Assembly (NCBI GenBank): GCA_044508675.1
Contig: JBIQHF010000003.1
Span: 186,001-250,000 of the forward strand
DNA length: 64,000 nt
Source of the DNA: Raineyella sp044508675
GTDB lineage: Bacteria; Actinomycetota; Actinomycetes; Propionibacteriales; Propionibacteriaceae
Direction of reading: 5' to 3'
The notes below the pieces were generated by a model. The model searched no databases, was not told the origin of the DNA, and saw nothing but the letters and a program-made list of their open reading frames with translations. This document shows positions 1 through 8,056 of the stretch, piece after piece. The translations under genes and the position numbers were made by a program. Numbering within the stretch: position 1 is the first letter of the stretch; every line of letters starts with the position of its first letter.

Positions 1-773
1 TTGACCCGGGTGCGGTTGCCCACCATCTCGGTGCCGTCCTTCAACGTCTCGATCCGGCGCACGTCCAGCCGGACTGAGGAGTAGAACTTCAGCGCCCGAC
101 CGCCGGTAGTGGTCTCCGGGTTGCCGAACATCACCCCGATCTTCTCGCGCAGCTGGTTGATGAAGATCGCAGTGGTGCCGGCGCCACTGAGGGCACCGGT
201 CATCTTGCGCAGGGCCTGGCTCATCAGCCGGGCCTGCAGGCCCACGTGGGAGTCACCCATCTCGCCCTCGATCTCGGCGCGTGGCGTCAGCGCGGCGACC
301 GAGTCGATCACGACCAGGGCCAGGGCCCCGGAGCGGACCAGCATGTCAGCGATCTCCAGGGCCTGCTCGCCGTTGTCCGGCTGGCTGACCAGTAGTGCGT
401 CGGTGTCCACCCCGAGGTTCTTCGCATAATCCGGGTCAAGGGCATGCTCGGCATCGATGAAGGCACAGATCCCGCCGAGCTTCTGGGCCTGGGCGACGGC
501 ATGGAGGGCCACGGTGGTCTTGCCGGAGGACTCCGGACCATAGATCTCCACCACGCGCCCACGGGGCAGGCCGCCGACCCCCAGAGCGATGTCGAGGGCG
601 ACCGATCCGGTCGGGATCACCTCGATGTTCCTGTGAGTGCGGTCCCCCAGTCGCATGACCGAGCCCTTGCCATACTGCTTCTCGATCTGGCCGAGCGCGG
701 CGCTCAGTGCCTGCTCACGGTTGGCCTGCTCCCGGCCGGCCTTGTCGCGGCTGACCTTGTTGTTGACTGCCAT
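1..773 (-). CDS. recA: DNA recombinase RecA (3' end beyond window)
   Basis: RecA forms ATP-dependent filaments on single-stranded DNA, drives homologous strand exchange and triggers LexA self-cleavage. About 257 codons are visible, roughly the first three quarters of the protein; the C-terminal part lies beyond position 1. The N-terminus reads MAVNNKVSRDKAGREQ, followed by the Walker A motif GPESSGKTT near residue 70, a Walker B-type LVVIDSVAAL and the loop-2 region INQLREKIGVMFGNPETTTGG. The ATG at 773 is preceded by an AAAGGG Shine-Dalgarno element. A LexA-type SOS box and a RecA-NDp-like promoter lie in the 231-base gap upstream, so both damage-response routes probably act on it. Confidence 0.97.
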   Translation of the reverse strand, partial: MAVNNKVSRDKAGREQANREQALSAALGQIEKQYGKGSVMRLGDRTHRNIEVIPTGSVALDIALGVGGLPRGRVVEIYGPESSGKTTVALHAVAQAQKLGGICAFIDAEHALDPDYAKNLGVDTDALLVSQPDNGEQALEIADMLVRSGALALVVIDSVAALTPRAEIEGEMGDSHVGLQARLMSQALRKMTGALSGAGTTAIFINQLREKIGVMFGNPETTTGGRALKFYSSVRLDVRRIETLKDGTEMVGNRTRV

Positions 774-873
774 CGGCTCACCCTTTCATCTGCCCGTCTG
801 ATTCAGCTGACCACCGTGCGCCGAGTATCCCTCGGACGATCGGCGGTCCCTCCGTTGGTCGCTGTCTTCGCCC

Positions 874-896
874 ACCCTAGGCAGGGGCTCTGACAC
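874..896 (-). promoter_or_regulatory. RecA-NDp (PafBC-type) promoter of recA
   Basis: On the minus strand the sequence is GTGTCAGAG, eight bases, then TAGGGT. The LexA-independent RecA-NDp promoter, known from mycobacteria and recognised by PafBC, has the consensus TTGTCRGTG-N8-TANNNT. Seven of nine upstream positions match, the spacer is exactly eight, and the -10 fits. Transcription would start near 867, about 95 bases before the recA ATG. PafB and PafC are both encoded in this window. Confidence 0.6.
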
Positions 897-961
897 TTCT
901 CGTCGACCTGAAGCGCTTGGGGATGAGGCAGGACTCAGCGGAGGTTGCTGTGGACATCTTA

Positions 962-977
962 CCGAACAAATGTTCGA
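962..977. promoter_or_regulatory. LexA (SOS) box upstream of recA
   Basis: The 16-base sequence reads TCGAACATTTGTTCGG on the minus strand, an almost perfect match to the actinobacterial SOS box TCGAAC-N4-GTTCGA with one mismatch at the last position. It lies about 190 bases upstream of the recA start, so the LexA-controlled promoter would be distal to the PafBC-type promoter at 874-896. Confidence 0.85.
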
Positions 978-1004
978 TCCTGTAGGTGGGGCACGGCGCG
1001 GCGC

Positions 1005-1199
1005 TCACCGCTCGCGGGCCGGCAGCTCCAACGCTGCCCAACAGGCCCGCCAAATCTCCTTCGGGTTCACTCCGGCGTCGATCGCCTCGACGACGGTACG
1101 ACCGCCGAGATCGGCCAGGACCTGCTGCTCCGCCCAGACCCGTGCGTACCCCGAGCCCAGCTGCCGCTCCAGCCGTCGCCACAGCTCGGTCTCACGCAC
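1005..1199 (-). CDS. DUF3046 family protein
   Basis: A 64-residue protein beginning VRETELWRRLERQLG and ending with the family-typical GVNPKEIWRACWAALELP segment. DUF3046 proteins are short, of unknown function, and in actinobacteria usually sit directly upstream of recA, as here. The GTG at 1199 is chosen because GGAGG lies six bases upstream; a longer reading to 1331 would overlap clgR and lacks family similarity. It probably forms a transcription unit with clgR. Confidence 0.85.
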   Translation of the reverse strand: MRETELWRRLERQLGSGYARVWAEQQVLADLGGRTVVEAIDAGVNPKEIWRACWAALELPARER

Positions 1200-1248
1200 C
1201 CTGGTCCTCCGCTCCCCGGACCAGCGGCACCGGACGTCTCGCCACCGA

Positions 1249-1563
1249 TCAGGCGGCCGCGTTCGCGGTGTCGCGGACGCGCAGGGGCAACGGGGTGATC
1301 CGCTCCTCGGCAGCCATCCGCCCGGCGACATCGCCGATCACGTGGGACATCGGCACCCGCAGGGCGCCGCAGATGGCCGCCAACAGCTCGCTGGATGCCT
1401 CCTTCTGGCCCCTCTCGAGCTCCGAGAGGTACCCGAGGCTGACGCCGGCCCGGCGCGACACATCGCGAAGCGTCTTCCCTTGCGCGACCCGCTCGGACCG
1501 CAGCGTGGCTCCCAAGTGCTCACGCATCAGCGTGGGCTTGGCGACGTCGGCGACAGGGGTCAT
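1249..1563 (-). CDS. clgR: XRE-family regulator, ClgR-like
   Basis: A 104-residue protein with one Cro/CI helix-turn-helix at residues 20-75 (GKTLRDVSRRAGVSLGYLSELERGQKEAS). ClgR activates clp protease and stress genes in actinobacteria; its usual position between cinA and recA matches this locus. Experimentally studied ClgR proteins are Clp substrates with small hydrophobic C-termini, and this one ends in NAAA. The ATG at 1563 has no Shine-Dalgarno sequence, but TAAGCT at 1570-1575 lies six bases before it, suggesting a leaderless transcript starting at the ATG even though cinA is only 117 bases upstream on the same strand. Confidence 0.88.
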   Translation of the reverse strand: MTPVADVAKPTLMREHLGATLRSERVAQGKTLRDVSRRAGVSLGYLSELERGQKEASSELLAAICGALRVPMSHVIGDVAGRMAAEERITPLPLRVRDTANAAA

Positions 1564-1680
1564 GCGGTCAGCTTACCCGCGCGGGCCAGCAACGACGACA
1601 GCCACGCCATCTCGAACACCGATCCCTCGACTCCGACCGGAGGCTCGACCACTCCCCGCCCTGCGTCCCGCGGCACCGAA

Positions 1681-2193
1681 TCACAGGCCTGCGACCGCGA
1701 GGGCCCGGCCGAGCTGCCGAAGGGCCTCCTCGACCGTCCCGGTCCGCACCGCGTGCCGGTCCCCGTCGAACCGGTACTCCTCCATGAAGGCCGCCTCCGG
1801 GGAGGCGACCGCAATGAACACGGTGCCGGCCGGGTGTCCCTCCTGGGGATCAGGCCCGGCGACACCGGTCACCGCAACGCCCCAGTCGGCCGAGCACCGC
1901 ACCCGTACGCCGGAGGCCATGGCCAGCGCCGTACTCGCCGCGACCGCGCCGTCCCGCGCCAGTGCAACGGGGTCGACGCCGGCGAGGGCATGCTTCAGGT
2001 CCGTGGCGTACGGCACCAGACCGCCCCGGTACACGGCGGAGGCGCCGGGCACCGAGGTCAGGGTGGCGCCGAGCAACCCGCCGGTCAGGGATTCGCAGGT
2101 GGCCAGGGTGAGCCCGGCCCGTTCAAGCGTCCCGAGCACCTCGACGGCCTCCCCGTACGCCACCGGGCTGGGGGCCGCACCGCGATCGGGCAT
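1681..2193 (-). CDS. cinA: CinA C-terminal domain, nicotinamide-nucleotide amidase
   Basis: A 170-residue single-domain CinA/PncC-type amidohydrolase that converts nicotinamide mononucleotide to nicotinate mononucleotide in pyridine nucleotide recycling. Visible family motifs are LATCESLTGGLLGATLTSVPGAS near residues 30-52, VPYATDLKH, and the GVAVTGVAGPDPQEGHPAGTV loop. The N-terminal MoCF-like domain of long CinA proteins is absent, which is usual in actinobacteria. Three consecutive ATG codons occur at 2199, 2196 and 2193; the last has the best distance (seven bases) from GGAGG. The start region overlaps the pgsA stop codon, so translation is probably coupled. Confidence 0.93.
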   Translation of the reverse strand: MPDRGAAPSPVAYGEAVEVLGTLERAGLTLATCESLTGGLLGATLTSVPGASAVYRGGLVPYATDLKHALAGVDPVALARDGAVAASTALAMASGVRVRCSADWGVAVTGVAGPDPQEGHPAGTVFIAVASPEAAFMEEYRFDGDRHAVRTGTVEEALRQLGRALAVAGL

Positions 2194-2195
2194 CA

Positions 2196-2834
2196 TCATC
2201 CCTCCTCGGGGTGCGTACGACGGTAGTCGACCCGCAGCCGCGCTGCCTCGCGCAGGTACTCCAGTCCGGTCAGCACGGTCAGCAGGAGTGCCGCGGCCAT
2301 CGCCACCCAGGACACCACCTCCAGCCCCGAGCCGATCGACAGGCCGGTGGCCGGACTCGGTAGCGGCAGCAGGTACAGCGGCACCGCGATCGACTGGGTC
2401 ATGGTCTTGAGCTTGCCGCCGCGGTTCGCCGCCATCACCCCGTACTTGAGGATGAAGAACCGCATCACGGTGATGCCCCACTCGCGCAGCAGGATCACGA
2501 TGGTGACCCACCACCACAGCTCCCCGATGATGCTCAGGCCGATAAAGGCCATGCCGGTCAGGGCCTTGTCGGCAATCGGGTCCATCAGCTTGCCGAAGCT
2601 GGTGACCAGGCTGCGGGAACGGGCCAGGTAGCCGTCGAGGTAGTCGGTCGCCATCGCCACGATGAAGACACCGGTCGTCGCCCACCGCCAGCCCGCCTGA
2701 TCCGGGTGGGCCAGCAGCATCCAGCCGAAGACCGGGACCATCAGGATCCGCAGCACGGTCAGGGCATTGGGCAGGTTCCACGCCGAGGGCTCGGCCGCCG
2801 GCTCGACCGACCCGCCGGCCGACGGCGTGCTCAC
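2196..2834 (-). CDS. pgsA: CDP-diacylglycerol--glycerol-3-phosphate phosphatidyltransferase
   Basis: A 212-residue integral membrane enzyme of the CDP-alcohol phosphotransferase family, making phosphatidylglycerol phosphate from CDP-diacylglycerol and glycerol 3-phosphate. The signature D-x2-D-G-x2-A-R...G-x3-D-x3-D is seen as DYLDGYLARSRS followed by GKLMDPIADK. Several hydrophobic segments follow. The GTG at 2834 overlaps the rimO stop codon as GTGA, indicating translational coupling in the rimO-pgsA-cinA unit. Other actinobacterial family members (pgsA1, phosphatidylinositol phosphate synthases) are possible, but position next to rimO and cinA favours PgsA. Confidence 0.93.
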   Translation of the reverse strand: MSTPSAGGSVEPAAEPSAWNLPNALTVLRILMVPVFGWMLLAHPDQAGWRWATTGVFIVAMATDYLDGYLARSRSLVTSFGKLMDPIADKALTGMAFIGLSIIGELWWWVTIVILLREWGITVMRFFILKYGVMAANRGGKLKTMTQSIAVPLYLLPLPSPATGLSIGSGLEVVSWVAMAAALLLTVLTGLEYLREAARLRVDYRRTHPEEG

Positions 2835-4291
2835 CGCAGGACCTCCGAGGGCTGCGCCTCGAGGTCGATGCCGGCGGCGTCCGTGACCCGCGCGCGGACG
2901 AAGGTGCCCACGGCCAGGTCGAGGTCCGGGCTCTCCGACAGGTCCAGCAGGGTGATCCCGTCGACCTCCGGACCCTGGTGGGCCGCCCGCCCGATCCAGG
3001 TGCCGTCCTCCTCGTCCTGCTCCTCCAGCAGCACCACGACCTCGTCGCCGACCCGGTCCGCGGCCCGCTCCTCCATCAGTTCCATGGCGAGGTCTGCCAG
3101 CATGGCGCGGCGGTCCTCGATCTCGTCCTCGGGCAGGTGCCCGTCGAGCTCGACGCCCTCGGTGCCGTCCTCGTCGGAGTAGGCGAACACGCCGCTGACG
3201 TCGAGTCGGGCCTCGCGCAGGAAGTCTGCGAGCACCTCGACGTCCTGCTCGGTCTCGCCGGGGAAGCCGGCGATGAAGTTGGCCCGGATCCCGGCCCGGG
3301 GGGCGACCTCGCGGACGCGACCGATCAGGTCGAGGAACGCCTCGGGGTCCCCGAAGCGCCGCATCCGGCGCAGCACCGCGGGGGCGGCGTGCTGGAAGGA
3401 CAGGTCGAAGTAGTCGACGACCTTGCCCAGGCGTCCCATCGTCTCGACCAGACCGGGCCGGATCTCGGCGGGCTGCAGGTAGCTGACCCGGATCCAGGGC
3501 AGCTCGTCGATCCCGGACAAAGCCTGCAGCAGGGTCTCCAGGTCCTGTCCCGTACCGAGGTCCTTGCCGTAGGAGGAGGTGTTCTCCGAGACCAGGAAGG
3601 CCTCCTTGACCCCCTGGTCGGCCAGCCACCGGGCCTCGGCGACGACGTCCTCGACCGTCCGCGAGACGTACGAGCCGCGGAACGACGGGATCGCGCAGAA
3701 GGCGCAGCGGCGGTCACAGCCCGAGGCGATCTTCAGCGGTGCCGAGGGCGCGCCCGACAGGCGCCGCTGGAAAGTCCGCGGGCCGGTCGAGGGGGCGGTG
3801 CCGGCGCCCGGGTGGGTGACCCCGGGCACCACGACCGAGCCGGCGGCCGCCTGGCGCTCGACCGGGGTGATCGGCAGCAGCTCGCGGCGGTCGCGGGGCA
3901 CGTGCGGGGTCGGGTGCACCCCGGCGAGGATCCCCTGCAGGCGGGCCACGATGTCGTCGTAGTCGTCGAAGCCGAGGATGTCGGCCTCCGGCAGCTCGCC
4001 GGCCAGGTCGGCACCGTAGCGCTCGGCCATGCAGCCGACCGCGACGACGGCCTGCGTCCGCCCCTCGGCCTTCAGGTCGGCGGCCTCCAGCAGCACCTCG
4101 ACGGACTCCTGCTTGGCCTGCGTGATGAAGCCGCAGGTGTTGACCATGACGGCGTCGGCCCCGTCGGCATCGTCCACCAGCCGGAAGCCACCTGCGGCCA
4201 GCCGACCCGCCAGCTCCTCGGAGTCGACGTCGTTGCGTGCACAGCCCAAGGAGACCAGGTGCACCGACAGGAGGTCAGAAGAATTGCTCAT
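2831..4291 (-). CDS. rimO: Ribosomal protein S12 methylthiotransferase RimO
   Basis: A 486-residue radical-SAM methylthiotransferase that modifies the conserved aspartate of ribosomal protein S12. The N-terminal UPF0004 domain carries its three cluster cysteines in SLGCARN, NTCGF and GCMAERY. The radical-SAM cysteines are in CDRRCAFC near residue 192, and a C-terminal TRAM domain follows. A stretch rich in Pro, Gly and Thr before the radical-SAM motif makes it somewhat longer than the enterobacterial protein, as in other actinobacteria. It sits downstream of ftsK and upstream of pgsA. Confidence 0.95.
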   Translation of the reverse strand: MSNSSDLLSVHLVSLGCARNDVDSEELAGRLAAGGFRLVDDADGADAVMVNTCGFITQAKQESVEVLLEAADLKAEGRTQAVVAVGCMAERYGADLAGELPEADILGFDDYDDIVARLQGILAGVHPTPHVPRDRRELLPITPVERQAAAGSVVVPGVTHPGAGTAPSTGPRTFQRRLSGAPSAPLKIASGCDRRCAFCAIPSFRGSYVSRTVEDVVAEARWLADQGVKEAFLVSENTSSYGKDLGTGQDLETLLQALSGIDELPWIRVSYLQPAEIRPGLVETMGRLGKVVDYFDLSFQHAAPAVLRRMRRFGDPEAFLDLIGRVREVAPRAGIRANFIAGFPGETEQDVEVLADFLREARLDVSGVFAYSDEDGTEGVELDGHLPEDEIEDRRAMLADLAMELMEERAADRVGDEVVVLLEEQDEEDGTWIGRAAHQGPEVDGITLLDLSESPDLDLAVGTFVRARVTDAAGIDLEAQPSEVLR

Positions 4292-4350
4292 GATGGCGTC
4301 CAGTATCCCCTACCACGGCGGCCCGGCGCTGCTCCTGCCACGGACCGGTG

Positions 4351-4379
4351 GCCCCACGGCCGGGCCGGGGCCGCGGGGC
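4351..4379. terminator. Candidate hairpin terminator after ftsK
   Basis: Eleven-base arms GCCCCACGGCC and GGCCGCGGGGC pair with one mismatch around a seven-base loop, just beyond the ftsK stop. There is no U-tract, so its strength is uncertain. Confidence 0.4.
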
Positions 4380-4386
4380 GGGTGCC

Positions 4387-7047
4387 TCAGCCCTGCTGCA
4401 GGTTGTCCAGCACCTCGTCGAGCGAGTCGGGCTGGACCAGCACCTCACGCGGCTTGGACCCCTCCGAGGGCCCCACCACCCCGCGGGTCTCCAGGATGTC
4501 CATCAGTCGGCCGGCCTTGGCGAAGCCGACCCGCAGCTTGCGCTGCAGCATCGAGGTCGAGCCGAGCTGGAGGTTGACCACCAGTTGGGCGGCCTCGAGC
4601 ACCAGTTCCAGGTCGTCACCGATGTCCTCGGCGACCTTCTTGCTGGCGGCCGGAGCGGTGACGTCCTCGCGGTAGTGCGGCTTGAGCTGGCCGGTGACGA
4701 ACTCGACGACGTCGCGGATCTCCTGCTCGGTGACCCAGGAGCCCTGGACCCGGACCGGCTTGGAGGCGCCCATCGGCAGGAAGAGCCCGTCACCCTGGCC
4801 GACCAGCTTCTCGGCACCGGGTTGGTCCAGGATCACCCGGGAGTCGGTCATCGATGACGTCGCGAAGGCCAACCGGGACGGCACGTTCGCCTTGATCAGG
4901 CCGGTCACCACGTCGGTGGACGGCCGCTGGGTCGCCAGCACCAGGTGGATGCCGGCTGCCCGGGCCAGCTGGGTGATCCGGACGATGGAGTCCTCGACGT
5001 CGCGGGGGGCGACCATCATCAGGTCGGCGAGCTCGTCGACGATGACCAGCAGGTAGGGGTAGGGCCGCAGCTCGCGCTCCGAGCCGTCCGGCACGGTCAC
5101 CTGGCCGGCCCGGACCGCCTTGTTGAAGTCCTTGACGTGCTTGAAGCCGTACGCGGCCAGGTCGTCGTAGCGCTGGTCCATCTCGCGGACCACCCACTGC
5201 AGGGCCTCTGCGGCCTTCTTCGGCGAGGTGATGATCGGGGTGACCAGGTGCGGGATGCCGTCGTACGCGGTCAGCTCGACCCGCTTGGGATCGACCAGGA
5301 TCATCCGCACCTCGTCGGGGGTGGCCCGGATCAGGACCGAGGTGATCAGCGAGTTGACGAAGGACGACTTGCCCGACCCGGTCGCGCCGGCGACCAGCAG
5401 GTGCGGCATCTTCGCCATGTTCGCGAGCACGTAGCCCCCCTCGACGTCCTTGCCGAGGCCGACGGTCATCGGCTCGTGGTCGTTGCGGGCCTTGGGCGAG
5501 CGGAGCACGTCGCCCAGGGAGACGATCTCCTTGTCCCGGTTCGGGATCTCGACCCCGATCGCGGACTTGCCCGGGATCGGGGACAGGATGCGGACATCGG
5601 CGCTGGCCACCGCGTACGCGATGTTCTTCGAGACGTTGAGGACCTTCTCCACCTTGACGCCCGGCCCGAGCTCGACCTCGTACCGGGTCACGGTCGGACC
5701 GCGGGTGTAGCCGGTGACGTCGGCGTTGATGTCGAACTCGTCGAACACCTCGGTCAGCCGGCCCACGATCTCGTCATTGGCCGGGGTCCGCGGCTGGGGC
5801 GGCGTGCCGGCCTTGAGGATGGTCATCTCCGGCAGGCGGTACTCGACGTCGCCGACCTGCTCGACCCGCTGCGGCAGCGGCGAGTCGTCGGGCAGCTCGA
5901 GAGGCTCGTTGACGACGACCTTCTGCGGCAGGCCGGCCGTGACCGGGGGCTGCTTGGCCGCTTCGACGGCGGTCTCGGGACGGCGACGGGGCACCGGCGT
6001 GGCGTCGGTGCCGGTGTCGAATGCCATCGGGTCGATGTCGACCCCGCCCGGGGCACCGGTCTCGGGCGGGACAGGCGTGGCCGGCGACCTGGGCGACCGC
6101 GGCTGCTTCGGTGCGCGGGCGATGACGACGCTGTCCTCGGCCGCACCGCGGCGACGGGAGCGTACGGACGGCTCGGGCTCGTCGTCGAGCTCCTCCGGCT
6201 CCGGCCGGGAACGGCGGCGCTCCCCCACGATCGGGGTGTCGTACGGCCGCTCGTCGGTGCCGTAGTCGGGGCGCTCGCCGCGGCGTGGCAGCCGCTCGCG
6301 GGCCTCGTTGATCCGTCCGGGGATCTCGTACAGCGGGATCCCGACGATCAGCAGCACCCCGTACAAGGTGAGCAGGACCATCAACGGGACCGAGACCCAC
6401 ACCGTCAGCAGGTCGGTGAGCAGGCTGGAGGAGACGAATCCGAGCACCCCACCGGCCTCCCGGAGGGCGACCGGGGCGGCGGGGGTGGGAAGGCCGTGGG
6501 ACACACTGACCAGGCCGAGCAGCCCGAGCGCGGAGGTCAGCCAGCCGACCACCTGGCGTCCGGCCGGGCCGGTGCTCTGCGGGTGGCGAATCGTCCGCCA
6601 CGCCATGGTGGCGGTCAGCAGCGGCGAGCCGTACGCGGCCATGCCGATCACGGAGGTCACGGCGACGTCGATCCAGCCGCCGACGGGGTCGGGCAGCCCC
6701 CACCAGAACTGGGCGGCCAGGACCACCGTCAGGCCGACCAGGCCCAGCCCGATCCCGTCCCGGCGCAGGTCCGGCGGGACGTCACGGGCAGTCGTGCCGA
6801 TGGATCGGATTCCTGCCGCGACCAGCCCGGCGATGCCGTCCCAGATGATCGCGAGGATGTTGCGCGACGGCGGCTGGGAGCCGCGGCCGCCGGAGGACTT
6901 CTTCTGCGGCGCGCGGGACGACCCACCCTTGGCACGGGAGGTGGTCGTCGATCCCTTGGAAGCCCCGGAGCGTGCCCCAGCAGGGCGGGACTGCGACGAG
7001 CCCCGCCCACTCGAAGAACGCGCAGGGGAAGTTGCGCGTGTCGCCAT
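4387..7047 (-). CDS. ftsK: DNA translocase FtsK/SpoIIIE
   Basis: An 886-residue DNA pump that clears chromosomal DNA from the division septum and supports dimer resolution with Xer recombinase. A Ser/Gly/Lys-rich head is followed by about four membrane segments (residues 100-240), a Pro/Arg-rich linker (250-400), the RecA-like motor with Walker A GATGSGKSS near 554, and a C-terminal winged-helix gamma domain. The ATG at 7047 lacks a Shine-Dalgarno element; TAGGGT at 7054-7059 ends six bases before it, suggesting a leaderless mRNA. Its partner recombinase xerD is at the other end of the window. Confidence 0.96.
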   Translation of the reverse strand: MATRATSPARSSSGRGSSQSRPAGARSGASKGSTTTSRAKGGSSRAPQKKSSGGRGSQPPSRNILAIIWDGIAGLVAAGIRSIGTTARDVPPDLRRDGIGLGLVGLTVVLAAQFWWGLPDPVGGWIDVAVTSVIGMAAYGSPLLTATMAWRTIRHPQSTGPAGRQVVGWLTSALGLLGLVSVSHGLPTPAAPVALREAGGVLGFVSSSLLTDLLTVWVSVPLMVLLTLYGVLLIVGIPLYEIPGRINEARERLPRRGERPDYGTDERPYDTPIVGERRRSRPEPEELDDEPEPSVRSRRRGAAEDSVVIARAPKQPRSPRSPATPVPPETGAPGGVDIDPMAFDTGTDATPVPRRRPETAVEAAKQPPVTAGLPQKVVVNEPLELPDDSPLPQRVEQVGDVEYRLPEMTILKAGTPPQPRTPANDEIVGRLTEVFDEFDINADVTGYTRGPTVTRYEVELGPGVKVEKVLNVSKNIAYAVASADVRILSPIPGKSAIGVEIPNRDKEIVSLGDVLRSPKARNDHEPMTVGLGKDVEGGYVLANMAKMPHLLVAGATGSGKSSFVNSLITSVLIRATPDEVRMILVDPKRVELTAYDGIPHLVTPIITSPKKAAEALQWVVREMDQRYDDLAAYGFKHVKDFNKAVRAGQVTVPDGSERELRPYPYLLVIVDELADLMMVAPRDVEDSIVRITQLARAAGIHLVLATQRPSTDVVTGLIKANVPSRLAFATSSMTDSRVILDQPGAEKLVGQGDGLFLPMGASKPVRVQGSWVTEQEIRDVVEFVTGQLKPHYREDVTAPAASKKVAEDIGDDLELVLEAAQLVVNLQLGSTSMLQRKLRVGFAKAGRLMDILETRGVVGPSEGSKPREVLVQPDSLDEVLDNLQQG

Positions 7048-7141
7048 GCCTCGACCCTATGCCATCGGCCCGTCCGGCCGGGGACCCACACGCCCGGGGC
7101 CCCGGATCGGCCCGGTGGGGCCGTCCCTCTCCTCCTGCAGG

Positions 7142-8056
7142 TCAGCCGGCGGCCAACCGGAGTCCCGGGCCGGGGGTCCACCCGCCGGCCTCGAGCGCGT
7201 CGCGCAGGTGCCACAGCGGGTCGACCGGACCGATGCCCTGCCCGAGGGCATAGCCGGCCGGGATCGCCCCCCTCATGAACCTCTTGGCCAGGCCGACCGC
7301 TTCGGGGACCGCCAGGCCCAGGCCCAGACCGGCGGCGACCAGGGAGGCCATCGTGCAGCCGGTGCCGTGGGTGTGGGTGTTGTCCTCACGCGGAGCGCGG
7401 TAGAGGTGCTGCTCCCCGGTGCTCGACACCAGGAGGTCGTCGGCGTCCCCCTTCTGGTGGCCACCCTTGACCAGGACCCACTGCGCGCCCTGCTCCAGCA
7501 GGGCCCGGCCCAGGACCGCCGTCGGCGTGCCGGGCGCCAGCCCGGTCAGCATCGCGGCCTCCGGCAGGTTGGGGGTGATCACCGTGGCCCGCGGGAGCAG
7601 CAGCTCGCGGACCGAGGCGGCCGCCTCGGGGTCGAGGAGAGAGTCGCCGTGCTTGGACATCGCCACCGGGTCGACCACCACCGGGACGGCACCGCCGTCC
7701 GAGCGGGGCGGCACCGAGTCGAGCAGGTCGGCGACGGTGGCGACGATCTCGGCCGAGGCCAGCATGCCGGTCTTGATCGCGTCGACGCCGATGTCGTCGA
7801 CCACGCTGCGGAACTGGGCCCGGATCGCCTCCAGGGGCAGCGGCCAGTAGCCCTGGACGCCCAGCGAGTTCTGTGCGGTCACTGCGGTGACCACGCACAT
7901 GCCGTGGGTGCCGAGCGCCATCATGGCCTTGAGGTCGGCCGGTACCCCCGCTCCCCCACCGGAGTCGGTACCAGCGATCGTCAGCACCCGGGCGGTCGGC
8001 AGCGACGCCGCGCCCTGCCCGCCCGTCGGCGCTGCATCGTCAGTGGAAGTGGTCAT
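7142..8056 (-). CDS. thiD: Hydroxymethylpyrimidine/phosphomethylpyrimidine kinase ThiD
   Basis: A 304-residue ribokinase-fold enzyme that phosphorylates HMP and HMP-phosphate to HMP diphosphate for thiamine synthesis. Family signatures are TIAGTDSGGGAGVPADLKAM near residue 27, GVDAIKTGML, DPVAMSKHGDSLL and the nucleotide-binding THGTGCTMASL. Its start overlaps the last 17 bases of thiL, so the two are co-translated. In thiamine genes elsewhere a TPP riboswitch often lies upstream; none is seen before thiL here. Confidence 0.95.
   Translation of the reverse strand: MTTSTDDAAPTGGQGAASLPTARVLTIAGTDSGGGAGVPADLKAMMALGTHGMCVVTAVTAQNSLGVQGYWPLPLEAIRAQFRSVVDDIGVDAIKTGMLASAEIVATVADLLDSVPPRSDGGAVPVVVDPVAMSKHGDSLLDPEAAASVRELLLPRATVITPNLPEAAMLTGLAPGTPTAVLGRALLEQGAQWVLVKGGHQKGDADDLLVSSTGEQHLYRAPREDNTHTHGTGCTMASLVAAGLGLGLAVPEAVGLAKRFMRGAIPAGYALGQGIGPVDPLWHLRDALEAGGWTPGPGLRLAAG

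Noticed and set aside
4945..7278. Long plus-strand reading frame of 777 codons opposite ftsK
   Set aside because: It is a shadow of the ftsK codon pattern in GC-rich DNA; the translation is low-complexity (Gly, Asp, Arg, Val) with no domain, and ftsK on the other strand is certain.
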